From contig CAKQPF010000063.1 in NCBI GenBank assembly GCA_934256705.1, positions 1 to 19,876 on the forward strand: 19,876 nucleotides of DNA, in the 5' to 3' direction. The position numbers and the translations under genes are program-made. This stretch comes from an uncultured Prevotella sp. (GTDB lineage Bacteria > Bacteroidota > Bacteroidia > Bacteroidales > Bacteroidaceae). The notes beneath the pieces are model-generated. The model did no database searches. It saw only the letters and a list, made by a program, of their open reading frames with translations, and was not told the origin of the DNA. Shown here piece after piece: positions 6,671-14,965 of the stretch (position 1 is its first letter; the number at the start of each line of letters is the position of its first letter).

Positions 6671-9058
6671 ATGAATTCAAAGATTCTCCAGTTGATGCTC
6701 ATTTCTTTGGCATTGACAGTTTCATTTGCTACCAAGGCAGCCGCAAACATCAACAACAGCATCCTAAAGGACAATAACAATACAGAGAAAACTGTCAAGA
6801 ACACAGATGCCAACATCTATGGCCACGTGAAAGACTCCAAGACAGGCGAACACCTGCCTTATGTCATCATCCATGTGCAGGGTACCACCATCGCCACGAC
6901 GACCGACAAGACTGGCCACTACTATTTGAAGAACTTACCGGAAGGCACATTCGTCATCGAGGCTAAATATATGGGATATACCACTGAAAGCAAGAGCGTT
7001 ACCATCAAGCGCGACAAAAGCCTGGAACTTAATTTCACGCTTACTCCTGTCGATCTGAGCCTCGACGAGGTCGTAGTCTCAGCAAACCGAAACGAGACCA
7101 AGCGCAGATTAGCTCCAAACCTCGTAAATGTGATTGGAGCCAAACTGTTTGACATAACCCAGTCCACCTGCCTGGCGCAAGGACTTAATTTCCAGCCTGG
7201 TGTGCGCACCGAAGACGACTGCCAGAACTGTGGTTTCACGCAGGTACGCATCAATGGACTGGACGGTCACTATTCCCAGATACTGGTGGATTCCCGCCCT
7301 ATATTCTCTTCTCTGAATGGTGTGTATGGATTGGAGCAGATTCCTGCCAATATGATTGACCGCGTAGAGGTGGTTCGTGGTGGAGGCTCTGCCCTCTTCG
7401 GTGCATCTGCAATCGGCGGAACCATCAATATCATCACCAAGGAACCTATTCGCAATTCCGCTTCATTCGGACATACATTCATGTCGCAGGGCGGTTCCAA
7501 TTCATTCGACAACATAACAACGGGCAATGTTTCTCTGGTAACAGATGACAACAAGGCAGGTGTGTACGCCTATGGACAGACCCGCACTCGTCAGGGATAT
7601 GACCATGATGGCGATGGCTACACGGAGTTGCCAGAATTGGACAACCATACTTTCGGCCTCAATTCTTACCTTCGTCTCAGTCCATATTCCAAATTGAGCC
7701 TCCAGTATCACGGCATTCATGAGTTCCGCCGTGGTGGCAACAAGCTCGATCAGGTTCCTCACACAGCCAATATCACAGAACAGGTGGAACATGACATCCA
7801 GGGCGGTGGGCTCACCTACGACTTTTTCTCCCCTGATGAGAAGAACCGTCTGTCGGCTTATTTCTCATTCCAGACCACATCCCGCAAGAGTTATTATGGT
7901 GGTATCGGAGAGGGAACGGAAGAAGATATGGCAATGGCAGAGAAAGCATACGGCACAACGCATGATCTGACCTACATCACTGGAACACAATATGTTCACT
8001 CATTCGACAAATTGCTATTCATGCCATCAGACCTGACCCTTGGTGCAGAGTACAACTTCGACGGTTTGAAGGATGTCATACTCGGTTACGACCGCGACTT
8101 CAAGCAGGATGTCCGCATCGGCAGTATGTTCTTCCAGAATGAATGGAAGAACAAGCAGTGGAGTTTCCTCTTGGGTGGCAGACTTGACAAGCACAACCTT
8201 ATAGACCATGTCATATTCAGTCCACGTGCCAACCTCCGTTTCAATCCCACAGAGAATGTGAATCTGCGCATCACTTATGCCGGCGGTTTCCGTGCGCCAC
8301 AGGCATTTGATGAAGACCTCCATGTAGGTGTGGTCGGCGGTGAGCGATTGGTTACGGTCTTGGCAGACAATCTGAAGGAGGAACGTTCCAACAGTTTCAG
8401 CGTGTCAGCTGATATGTATCACAAGTTCGGCAATGTGCAGACAAATCTCCTGATTGAAGGATTCTATACCGACTTGAATGATGTATTTGCCCTTCGCCAG
8501 CTCGACCAGCCTGATGCACAGGGCAATACCGTGCAGGAGCGTTATAATGCCTACGGTGCCAGGGTGTTCGGATTGAATCTGGAGGGCAAGGCAATGTTCA
8601 CCCGTTGGTTTACTCTCCAGGCAGGACTCACACTGCAGCAGAGTCATTATGATGAAGCTATCGCATGGAATGACGAGGTGCCGGAGCAGAAATACAAGAA
8701 GATGATGCGCACTCCTGATACATACGGTTATTTCACAGCAAGCTTCACACCTGTGAAAAACTTCACTGCTTCTATCACGGGAAACTACACTGGCAGCATG
8801 TTAGTTGGCCATTCCGCTGGTTCTGGTGTTGAGAAACCTGAAGCAGTGAATACACCTGAGTTTATGGAAGTGAACATGAAATTGGCATACGACTTCAAAA
8901 TCTACAAATATCTTACCCTTCAGGTGAATGGTGGTATCCAGAATATCACAAACTCATACCAAAAGGACTTAGACAAGGGATGGAATCGTGATTCCAGCTA
9001 CATCTATGGTCCTTCCATGCCGAGAAGCTATTATGTCGGAGTGAAGGTGAGCTACTGA
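6671..9058 (+). CDS. TonB-dependent outer-membrane receptor, probable metal or metal-complex uptake
   Basis: This 795-residue receptor would import a substrate across the outer membrane using TonB energy. I choose the ATG at 6671, which begins a signal peptide (MNSKILQLMLISLALTVSFA); an in-frame ATG at 6608 adds 21 residues that spoil it. Order: signal peptide; carboxypeptidase-regulatory-like beta domain (about 48-125); plug (about 133-260) with DEVVVSANR, RINGLDGHYSQIL, RVEVVRGGGSALFG and GGTINIITK; then a 22-strand-type barrel ending in an aromatic residue (VSY). The plug has a C184xxC187 pair in DDCQNCGF, unusual for sugar-importing SusC proteins and suggestive of a metal ligand. There is no SusD partner. 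It follows the His/Cys-rich membrane protein and ends in a strong terminator, so the pair looks like a small uptake locus. It resembles CirA/BtuB-type receptors; heme, copper and zinc remain possible substrates. Confidence 0.9.
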   Translation: MNSKILQLMLISLALTVSFATKAAANINNSILKDNNNTEKTVKNTDANIYGHVKDSKTGEHLPYVIIHVQGTTIATTTDKTGHYYLKNLPEGTFVIEAKYMGYTTESKSVTIKRDKSLELNFTLTPVDLSLDEVVVSANRNETKRRLAPNLVNVIGAKLFDITQSTCLAQGLNFQPGVRTEDDCQNCGFTQVRINGLDGHYSQILVDSRPIFSSLNGVYGLEQIPANMIDRVEVVRGGGSALFGASAIGGTINIITKEPIRNSASFGHTFMSQGGSNSFDNITTGNVSLVTDDNKAGVYAYGQTRTRQGYDHDGDGYTELPELDNHTFGLNSYLRLSPYSKLSLQYHGIHEFRRGGNKLDQVPHTANITEQVEHDIQGGGLTYDFFSPDEKNRLSAYFSFQTTSRKSYYGGIGEGTEEDMAMAEKAYGTTHDLTYITGTQYVHSFDKLLFMPSDLTLGAEYNFDGLKDVILGYDRDFKQDVRIGSMFFQNEWKNKQWSFLLGGRLDKHNLIDHVIFSPRANLRFNPTENVNLRITYAGGFRAPQAFDEDLHVGVVGGERLVTVLADNLKEERSNSFSVSADMYHKFGNVQTNLLIEGFYTDLNDVFALRQLDQPDAQGNTVQERYNAYGARVFGLNLEGKAMFTRWFTLQAGLTLQQSHYDEAIAWNDEVPEQKYKKMMRTPDTYGYFTASFTPVKNFTASITGNYTGSMLVGHSAGSGVEKPEAVNTPEFMEVNMKLAYDFKIYKYLTLQVNGGIQNITNSYQKDLDKGWNRDSSYIYGPSMPRSYYVGVKVSY

Positions 9059-9136
9059 TGTATCGGGAACACCTGACCATATCCTCAGAAAGTGTTCTAC
9101 ATATTATAATCGACAATCATTCATAAGTTATAATCT

Positions 9137-9172
9137 GGCGAAGTTGACATCATTTGTCAGCTTCGCCTTTTT
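9137..9172 (+). terminator. Intrinsic terminator of the TonB receptor gene
   Basis: A 13-bp stem (9137-9149 with 9155-9167, one wobble) encloses the five-base loop TCATT and is followed by TTTTT at 9168-9172. It lies 78 bp after the receptor stop codon. Confidence 0.9.
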
Positions 9173-9306
9173 CAGTTTTTCAGACATAAGCATGGCAAGA
9201 GCACACCTGAACCCATGTGGGAAAACAGGACAAAAGAGTGAGGGGAATGCTATCAGAAGGGGATAGCTGAGCTTTCATGATGCAAAAGGATAGATATTAC
9301 ATGGTG

Positions 9307-9363
9307 AAAGCATAGTTATTGGGCTGTAATAGCTATGCTTTTACGTTCCAATAACTATGCTTT
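9307..9363. repeat. Inverted repeat with two competing right arms
   Basis: AAAGCATAGTTATTGG (9307-9322) is perfectly complementary to 9348-9363. Its first nine bases can also pair with CTATGCTTT at 9333-9341, because CTATGCTTTTAC occurs twice (9333-9344 and 9356-9366 approximately). Two alternative hairpins are therefore possible in the gene-free 9173-9480 interval. A separate 15-base direct repeat, GGGAAAACAGGACAA, lies at 9219-9233 and 9422-9436. Confidence 0.75.
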
Positions 9364-9481
9364 TACAATGGTTTGATTTTCAATTCGTTACACAGTATCA
9401 TTTCTGTTGTTTTCCAAAAACGGGAAAACAGGACAATTCCATTCGATGGTCAATGCCTGAATACGGGGTGTATGGGGCAGA

Positions 9482-9523
9482 AATGCGTATGGTATCACCC
9501 GAAAAGGTGATACCATACGCATT
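9482..9523 (-). terminator. Perfect 18-bp hairpin after the propeller-AraC gene
   Basis: Arms 9482-9499 and 9506-9523 are fully complementary, with loop CGAAAA. It begins seven bases past the stop codon of the minus-strand regulator gene. On the minus strand the stem is followed by only a short TCTG, so it may act as a terminator or protect the mRNA 3' end. Confidence 0.65.
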
Positions 9524-9530
9524 ACGGGAG

Positions 9531-11969
9531 TTACTGGTCATCATCGGCAGTGCCCTGGCTATACTGCTTCGGACTCATGCCTACAGATGCCTTGAAGCAC
9601 TTCGCGAAATACTTAGGGTCGGAGAATCCGCAGGAATAAGCCACCTCGGAGATGGTGTGATGGTTGTGTTCACGCAGCAGACTGCACGCCAGTTTCATCC
9701 TCGCTTCGCGGAGAAGGTCGGACGGAGTGATACCCAAGAGATGCTTTGTGCGGCGTGTCAGACTGCTTCTCGACATTGCCACGGCTTCTGCCAGATCATC
9801 TACTCCGGCATCGCTGTTACCAATGTTGGAATCGACTGCTGCAAGAAGTTTTGCCATAAACGCCTCATCTTCAGGATTCTGACGACTGATAGGGATGCTG
9901 TTAGGTATCTCCTGCGTGATGACTTCCTCCTTGTTGTCGGTCTGCTGCACCGTGGATTTCTGCAGAAGGGCAAGATATGCGTCCAATGTATCGCGGCGCT
10001 GGCGGTCTATATCACGTATATAATATATAAGGTGTGTGACACCTGATATGACGGCTATAAGGAGAAGGAGATAGATAGCCTTCGCCCACAGCGTCTCATA
10101 CCAATGTGGCTTGACTATAATAAGCACTGACCGGACATTGTCTGTCCACAGTCCCTGGGCATTGGTGCTGCGTATCTGCAGCGTATGCTCGCCCGGAGCG
10201 AGGTCGTAGAGGCGTGCGGTATGTTCCTCTGTCGGTGCCTCCCAGTCGCCCGACTTGAAGCGCGTCTGATACATAAGTCTCTGCACCGCGCTGAAATCCA
10301 TGGCTGCAAAGGAAATGGTAAGGTTGCGCTCATCGCTTGCGAGCACGATGGTGTCGATGTCATTGACATTGTATTGCGGCTCGTTATTCTCGATTTTCAC
10401 CGATGAAATGGCGATTTTTGGACTATACGACTTCTCTCTCCACTCCTTTTCCGGCACGAGCATCACGCCGTTTTCCATGGCAAACATCCACCTTCCGTCG
10501 GCAAGACGGAGAGGGGAAGCGTCGGAGAAACGGAGCCTGGTGCCCCAGAACTGGGGATTGTATATGCACGACCTGTCGGTAGTAGGGTCATACAATGCCA
10601 CTTCGTCGATGCTCACGATGACGACATCGTCGCCGAATCTCGTGGCGCTGAGCACGTCATCAGAGCACAATCCCTGTGCCGGTCCGAGATGCTGGAACTC
10701 CAGATGCTGGTCTGTAATGCTCTTGGAAAGGAGCTTGTTGACTCCTCCGCTCTCTGTGCTGACATACATCTTCTGCCCTTCCTTTTCGGGAAAGACGATG
10801 TTCATCGTGGCTGAATTGCTCAGACTGGATGCACGGTCCGGCTCACGACGATGGAGCACAGCCTTATATCTGCTCACGTCATTGCCCGAGATGTTGTCTA
10901 TCACCAGCACTCCACCTACCGTAGTGGCTATCATCCGCTTGCCGTCTGGCATGGGATAGATGCGCCTTACCTTTCCCACCTCTTTCCTCATGCCTTTGAT
11001 AAGGTGTGCAAGGGAATGGAAAACGGGATGCTGCGCCTCCGGATTCGGACAGACGAATATGCCTTCGCCATGCGTCGCTATCCACATCCTGCCTTGCTTG
11101 TCGAGCTTGATGTCATAGATATTCTCGCTCGGAATGTCGGCAAATGGTATTTTCTCTATCTGATAAGACGTTGGGCTCTTCTGGTGGAGGCGGAACAGTC
11201 CATCCGGCTTTGCGCCGAGCCATAATGTCTTTGGCGATGTCCTTGCCATGCTATAGACAGGAAAAGACTGCACGGGACGGCTGGCGATGTTGCCGTTTCT
11301 GTCAAGATAGCCCACGAGATCAGCCCTCTCATCGACCACCGTCACTATGCCGGCATCCTTCGTTCCGATCCATATCTGGTGGTTCTGCGCATCATGGTGC
11401 ATACATCTGACCACGTTCTTGCTCACGCAGTCGAGCCACTGCATCGGGGTATGCGGCTTCACTATCTTTGCCGCACTGTACCTTCTGAGTATCCATATAT
11501 TGCCCTGCTGGTCGGTAAAGACTCTTCTCACGTCTTCATTGGTTGCGCGGGCAAAGTATTTCTCCTTGTCCTTCGTCTTGCCGTAGCCCTTTATCTCCAC
11601 TTCCTTCAGACTCTTGCATGATGTCGTCTCGTATCTATAAGTAGCGAGATTGAAGCGCAGTATCTCGTCTTCCACACGGCAATAGAGGTTTCCATCCCTT
11701 CCGAGCACCACGCCTCTGACGCGGTCGGAACGGATGTCTATACCGTCGCCCGGCTGGTTCTTGAACACCACGAAGTCGTATCCGTCATAGCGGCACAGTC
11801 CGTTCCAGGTGGCAAACCACATCATGCCATGCCTGTCCTGCGTCATCTGGGTCATGTGCCACTGCGGGATAGGAATCCGAATCTCGTCATCATATTGTGC
11901 TCTTGCCACTATAGCGAATGCCGAGATTACCATAATTATCAGTAATCTATTGAGATGTTGCATAGACAC
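9531..11969 (-). CDS. Membrane-spanning propeller/Y_Y_Y sensor with AraC-type DNA-binding domain, no kinase
   Basis: The 812-residue protein has a signal peptide or anchor (1-24, ending ARA), then repeated two-component-regulator propeller units (about 30-510; for example DRHGMMWFATWNGLCRYDG, QGNIWILRR, QGRMWIATHGEGIF). A Y_Y_Y domain follows (about 550-618, LAPGEHTLQIRSTN) and one membrane helix (about 628-650). After a 50-residue linker comes an AraC/XylS helix-turn-helix domain (705-805; VAMSRSSLTRRTKHLLGITP and ISEVAYSCGFSDPKYFAKCFK). In ordinary HTCS proteins HisKA, HATPase and receiver domains lie between the helix and the AraC domain; here they are absent. I infer a one-component regulator that senses a periplasmic ligand and binds DNA while membrane-attached. 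Such regulators usually control nearby carbohydrate genes, but the target is not evident. ATG codons at 11969 and 11963 are both usable starts. Confidence 0.88.
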   Translation of the reverse strand: MSMQHLNRLLIIMVISAFAIVARAQYDDEIRIPIPQWHMTQMTQDRHGMMWFATWNGLCRYDGYDFVVFKNQPGDGIDIRSDRVRGVVLGRDGNLYCRVEDEILRFNLATYRYETTSCKSLKEVEIKGYGKTKDKEKYFARATNEDVRRVFTDQQGNIWILRRYSAAKIVKPHTPMQWLDCVSKNVVRCMHHDAQNHQIWIGTKDAGIVTVVDERADLVGYLDRNGNIASRPVQSFPVYSMARTSPKTLWLGAKPDGLFRLHQKSPTSYQIEKIPFADIPSENIYDIKLDKQGRMWIATHGEGIFVCPNPEAQHPVFHSLAHLIKGMRKEVGKVRRIYPMPDGKRMIATTVGGVLVIDNISGNDVSRYKAVLHRREPDRASSLSNSATMNIVFPEKEGQKMYVSTESGGVNKLLSKSITDQHLEFQHLGPAQGLCSDDVLSATRFGDDVVIVSIDEVALYDPTTDRSCIYNPQFWGTRLRFSDASPLRLADGRWMFAMENGVMLVPEKEWREKSYSPKIAISSVKIENNEPQYNVNDIDTIVLASDERNLTISFAAMDFSAVQRLMYQTRFKSGDWEAPTEEHTARLYDLAPGEHTLQIRSTNAQGLWTDNVRSVLIIVKPHWYETLWAKAIYLLLLIAVISGVTHLIYYIRDIDRQRRDTLDAYLALLQKSTVQQTDNKEEVITQEIPNSIPISRQNPEDEAFMAKLLAAVDSNIGNSDAGVDDLAEAVAMSRSSLTRRTKHLLGITPSDLLREARMKLACSLLREHNHHTISEVAYSCGFSDPKYFAKCFKASVGMSPKQYSQGTADDDQ

Positions 11970-11976
11970 AACGGTT

Positions 11977-12039
11977 TTAGTATTAGCTTTTTACATTAAG
12001 AAAGTAGGCTGGTATGCCTATTGGAACATTAAGAAAGTA
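11977..12039. repeat. Leader repeats between pgeF and the propeller-AraC gene
   Basis: ACATTAAGAAAGTA occurs at 11993-12006 and again at 12026-12039, where it spans the pgeF stop codon. Between them TAGGC/GCCTA (12005-12020) can form a small hairpin that, on the minus strand, is followed by CTTTCTT; this could be a weak pgeF terminator. The 14-base motif at 11977-11990 (minus AAAGCTAATACTAA) matches 4988-5001. Confidence 0.6.
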
Positions 12040-12823
12040 TGAATCCGGAAAGTATTCTTCCGCATTTCTGTGCGCCTTTCTGCTCCCTTCTTGCCGAAAA
12101 GAAGCAGGTATCTGTGAATGTATCGATTGCGCTCACGCTGATATTCTCCGGCATTATGCCGGTGGCAAGCAGCTGGAGACGGTTTATTTCCTTCAAGTCG
12201 AGATGCGGACGGCTGCCGTTTCCATCACTGGAAGGCATCACCACTGTAACGTCCTGCATAGGGAATCCAGCCTCTTCAAAGGCTTTGTGGACCTCCCACC
12301 CCACCTCGAAACTCTGCTGACTTATGCCCGGACCGATGACAGCCTCGCACTGTTCAGGCACGGTGGCATAGAGTTCCTGCATCTTTCTGATGGCTTTCTC
12401 CACTATCCTCACCACCGTTCCGCGCCACCCGGCATGGATGGCTGCCGCACAATGGTGGACTTTGTCATAGACGAGTACCGGGATGCAGTCGGCTGTCGAT
12501 ATGCCGAGGCATACATTCCGCACATCGCTGACTACGGCGTCAATGCCTTCCATCTGCGCCTTGCGTTCCTCTTCGGGCAGGGAGAAGAACGCTTCCGTGA
12601 CGGGAAGTATGCGGTCCGTGTGGGTCTGATGCGGGCGGTCGAAGTGCTTCGGGTCACCGTCAAAGGCGGAAAAAGACGGATCTATGCGCCTCAGAGCCTC
12701 GCTGATGAGCCGCGGATCGCGCCCTATCGTGCGGTCTGTAGTAAAAAATATGGAGCCTGTCAGCGGTCTCAGATCGCCAACGGACTCCATTGTTTTTCCT
12801 AAAGATAGTATCTTGTAGTTCAT
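12029..12823 (-). CDS. pgeF: Polyphenol oxidase/LACC1-family protein (PgeF, YfiH/YlmD-like purine nucleoside enzyme)
   Basis: This 264-residue protein belongs to the Cu-oxidase_4 (DUF152) family. Members were first described as laccases; YfiH/LACC1 homologues are now linked to zinc-dependent purine nucleoside phosphorylase and adenosine deaminase activity, and bacterial YfiH to removal of mis-incorporated serine from peptidoglycan precursors. Family motifs are intact: H65QTH68 in PHQTHTD, C113 in STADCIPVL, H130 in AIHAGWRG, then GPGISQQSFEVG and DTFTDTCFFSARR. The conserved His/Cys metal-site residues are all present. The start at 12823 lies 12 bp after the obgE stop, so it is the last gene of the hpt-adk-obgE-pgeF cluster; an internal ATG at residue 12 is a less likely start. 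Confidence 0.93.
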   Translation of the reverse strand: MNYKILSLGKTMESVGDLRPLTGSIFFTTDRTIGRDPRLISEALRRIDPSFSAFDGDPKHFDRPHQTHTDRILPVTEAFFSLPEEERKAQMEGIDAVVSDVRNVCLGISTADCIPVLVYDKVHHCAAAIHAGWRGTVVRIVEKAIRKMQELYATVPEQCEAVIGPGISQQSFEVGWEVHKAFEEAGFPMQDVTVVMPSSDGNGSRPHLDLKEINRLQLLATGIMPENISVSAIDTFTDTCFFSARREQKGAQKCGRILSGFILS

Positions 12824-12835
12824 TGTTTTACCTTA

Positions 12836-14116
12836 CTATTTAGACTCCGAAGGCTCTTCGTATTCAAAATCGTCAAGGTCTTCTATTTCGCTTTCATCGA
12901 TGTATTCGATGTCTTCATCGTCAACGTCCTCGACATTGCCTTCGTCGATGTATTCTATTTCATCGTCTTCGAAGTCCTCGAATTCATCTTCCTCGCCTTC
13001 ATCTGTTCCGAAAATCTCTTCGTCAGCATCGCGGTCCTCGTCATATACCTCTGCCGCGAGATATGAAAGGTCCTTGTCACGATGCACTATGGTGTCCTCC
13101 GCTATGACACCTGCAATCTTGTTGCTCTCGGCATTGAGCTCTTTCCAAAGCACATCCTTCAGGTCATTGAGGCCGAAACCTGTGACACTGGAGATGAATA
13201 CCACGGGAAGGTCCTGCGGAAGGGTCTCCCTGAGCATCTCCATCAGTTCCTCATCGAGGAGGTCACACTTGGTCACTGCGAGCACGCGGTGCTTCTGCAG
13301 CATGTCAGGATTGAACTTTTCCAGTTCGTTGAGCAGGAGTTCATACTCCTTCTTGATGTCGTCAGTATCTCCAGGCACCATGAAGAGGAGCAGGGAGTTG
13401 CGCTCTATGTGTCTGAGGAAACGGAGTCCGAGGCCTTTTCCCTCAGCAGCTCCCTCGATGATTCCAGGGATATCAGCCATCACGAATGACTGATGGTCAC
13501 GGTAAGCCACGATACCGAGCGACGGTTCGAGGGTGGTAAACGGATAATTGGCTATCTTCGGCTTTGCAGAAGAGAGCGAAGAGAGGAGCGTGGACTTGCC
13601 TGCATTAGGCAGACCTACGAGACCTACGTCAGCGAGAAGCTTGAGTTCCATGATGACAGTCATCTCCTGCATCGGCTCTCCAGGCTGTGCATAGCGTGGA
13701 GCCTGATTGGTAGAGGTGCGGAACTGATAGTTGCCCAGTCCGCCGCGTCCGCCTTTCAGCAGCACTATCTCCTGTCCGTCTTCCATAACATCGCAGACAT
13801 ACTTACCCGTCTCGGCATTATACACGACAGTACCGCATGGCACATCAATATAGATATCCTTGCCATTGGTGCCATGACATTTGTCTCTTCCGCCGTTGCC
13901 TCCATGCTCTGCATAGATGTGACGCTGGAAACGCAAATGCAGGAGCGTCCAGTAGTTGTGGTTTCCACGGAGGATAATGCTTCCTCCCTTTCCGCCGTCA
14001 CCGCCGTCCGGTCCGCCATTAGGGTTATATTTCACGTGTCGGAGGTGCATGGAACCCCTGCCTCCTTTGCCCGATCGGCACTGAATCTTAACGTAATCTA
14101 CGAAGTTACTTTCCAT
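12836..14116 (-). CDS. obgE: GTPase Obg/CgtA, with a long acidic C-terminal tail
   Basis: Obg is an essential GTPase acting in late 50S ribosome assembly and stress control. The glycine-rich Obg fold (1-160; GGPDGGDGGKGG, KGGRGGLGN) is followed by the G domain: GLPNAGKST (168-176), switch region with NYPFTTLEP (190-198), DIPGIIEGA (215-223), TKCD (282-285, in place of the usual NKxD) and SSVTG (309-313). The tail from about 355 to 426 is almost entirely Asp and Glu and includes IEYIDE twice (387-392 and 403-408). No OCT domain is present. The 426-residue length seems longer than I expect for Bacteroides-type Obg, the excess being this tail. It lies 12 bp upstream of pgeF and is probably co-transcribed with it. 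Confidence 0.96.
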   Translation of the reverse strand: MESNFVDYVKIQCRSGKGGRGSMHLRHVKYNPNGGPDGGDGGKGGSIILRGNHNYWTLLHLRFQRHIYAEHGGNGGRDKCHGTNGKDIYIDVPCGTVVYNAETGKYVCDVMEDGQEIVLLKGGRGGLGNYQFRTSTNQAPRYAQPGEPMQEMTVIMELKLLADVGLVGLPNAGKSTLLSSLSSAKPKIANYPFTTLEPSLGIVAYRDHQSFVMADIPGIIEGAAEGKGLGLRFLRHIERNSLLLFMVPGDTDDIKKEYELLLNELEKFNPDMLQKHRVLAVTKCDLLDEELMEMLRETLPQDLPVVFISSVTGFGLNDLKDVLWKELNAESNKIAGVIAEDTIVHRDKDLSYLAAEVYDEDRDADEEIFGTDEGEEDEFEDFEDDEIEYIDEGNVEDVDDEDIEYIDESEIEDLDDFEYEEPSESK

Positions 14117-14138
14117 ATATTCTGTTGTTTGGTTGTTT

Positions 14139-14242
14139 GGTTGTTTTGTTGTTTTGTTGTTTGTTATTTAATTGTTTGCTTGACAGAGAAGGAAATTCAG
14201 ACCCGACTACCGCCAACCAGACAACAAAACGACAAAACAACC
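14139..14242. repeat. Low-complexity TTGTTTGG-type inverted repeat between adk and obgE
   Basis: The arms 14139-14163 and 14218-14242 are complementary at 23 of 25 positions; lower-identity TTGTTTGG-like copies extend outward on both sides. The spacer is 54 bases. In the minus-strand mRNA this would be a long stem of GU-rich against AC-rich arms between the adk stop and the obgE start. No protein-coding function is seen. Confidence 0.75.
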
Positions 14243-14265
14243 AGACAACAAAACCACAACCTTAT

Positions 14266-14838
14266 TTAAGCGTTAGCGATAGCCTTGCTGATTTCAGCAT
14301 AGATATCGTCGATGGAACCCATACCGAAAATCTTGGCATACTTGCCCTGATTTACGTAGAAGTCCTTCAATGGGAGTGTCTGTGAGTAGTAAGTGTCGAG
14401 ACGCTTCTTGGCAGTCTCCTCGTTGTCGTCAGCACGTCCGCTTGTCTTTCCGCGAGCCACGATGCGCTTGATGAGCTCTTCGTCCTCCACTTCGAGACCT
14501 ACCACGATGCTTACTTCCTGACCGCGCTCCTTGAGCATTGCGTCGAGAGCCTCAGCCTGGGCAATGGTGCGTGGGAAACCATCAAAGATTACGCCGTTGA
14601 TATCCTTGCCCTTGGCATCGAGAGTGGCAGCAAGCATATCCACGATGAGAGCATCTGGCACAAGTTTACCCTCGTTGATGTAAGCGGAAGCAGTCTTTCC
14701 GAGCTCTGTTCCAGCCTTTATTTCTCCGCGGAGGACGTCACCTGTAGAGATATGCTCTACTCCGAATTCTGCGATAATCTTATCGCTCTGTGTGCCTTTA
14801 CCAGAACCTGGTGCACCAAAGATTACGATGTTCTTCAT
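14266..14838 (-). CDS. adk: Adenylate kinase
   Basis: The enzyme interconverts ATP + AMP and 2 ADP. I take the ATG at 14838 (190 aa), which places the P-loop GAPGSGKGT at residues 8-16; the frame is open to 14952, but those 38 extra residues are not homologous-looking and precede the P-loop by too much. Other landmarks: STGDVLRGE (AMP site), FDGFPRT, and a short lid around RGKTSGRADDNEETAKKRL without the zinc-finger cysteines. It is thus the short-lid form common in Bacteroidetes. It lies 127 bp after hpt, and its leader (14860-14910) is rich in GTTT runs. No separate promoter is convincing, so it is probably transcribed with hpt. Confidence 0.97.
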   Translation of the reverse strand: MKNIVIFGAPGSGKGTQSDKIIAEFGVEHISTGDVLRGEIKAGTELGKTASAYINEGKLVPDALIVDMLAATLDAKGKDINGVIFDGFPRTIAQAEALDAMLKERGQEVSIVVGLEVEDEELIKRIVARGKTSGRADDNEETAKKRLDTYYSQTLPLKDFYVNQGKYAKIFGMGSIDDIYAEISKAIANA

Positions 14839-14965
14839 TGCTTTTTTACTTAAGATGAATTGGAATTGTTGTTTCTTTGTTTCTGTTTTTTGTGATTTGG
14901 TTGTTTGATGATATGATATTGTAATGCCGGCGCAAGCATAACACGCCGCCATATCATGGTTTTCA

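Noticed and set aside
9357..10046. Plus-strand open frame of 229 codons
   Set aside because: Most of it is antisense to the AraC domain of the propeller regulator; the remainder crosses the perfect hairpin at 9482-9523.
12014..12802. Plus-strand open frame of 262 codons
   Set aside because: It is the antisense shadow of pgeF, whose motifs are complete on the minus strand.
14925..14945. Possible separate promoter for adk (minus-strand TATGCTTG)
   Set aside because: The -7 match has one mismatch and there is no TTTG at the right spacing.
14839..14952. N-terminal extension of adk
   Set aside because: The 38 extra residues put the P-loop at residue 46, whereas Adk starts a few residues before it.
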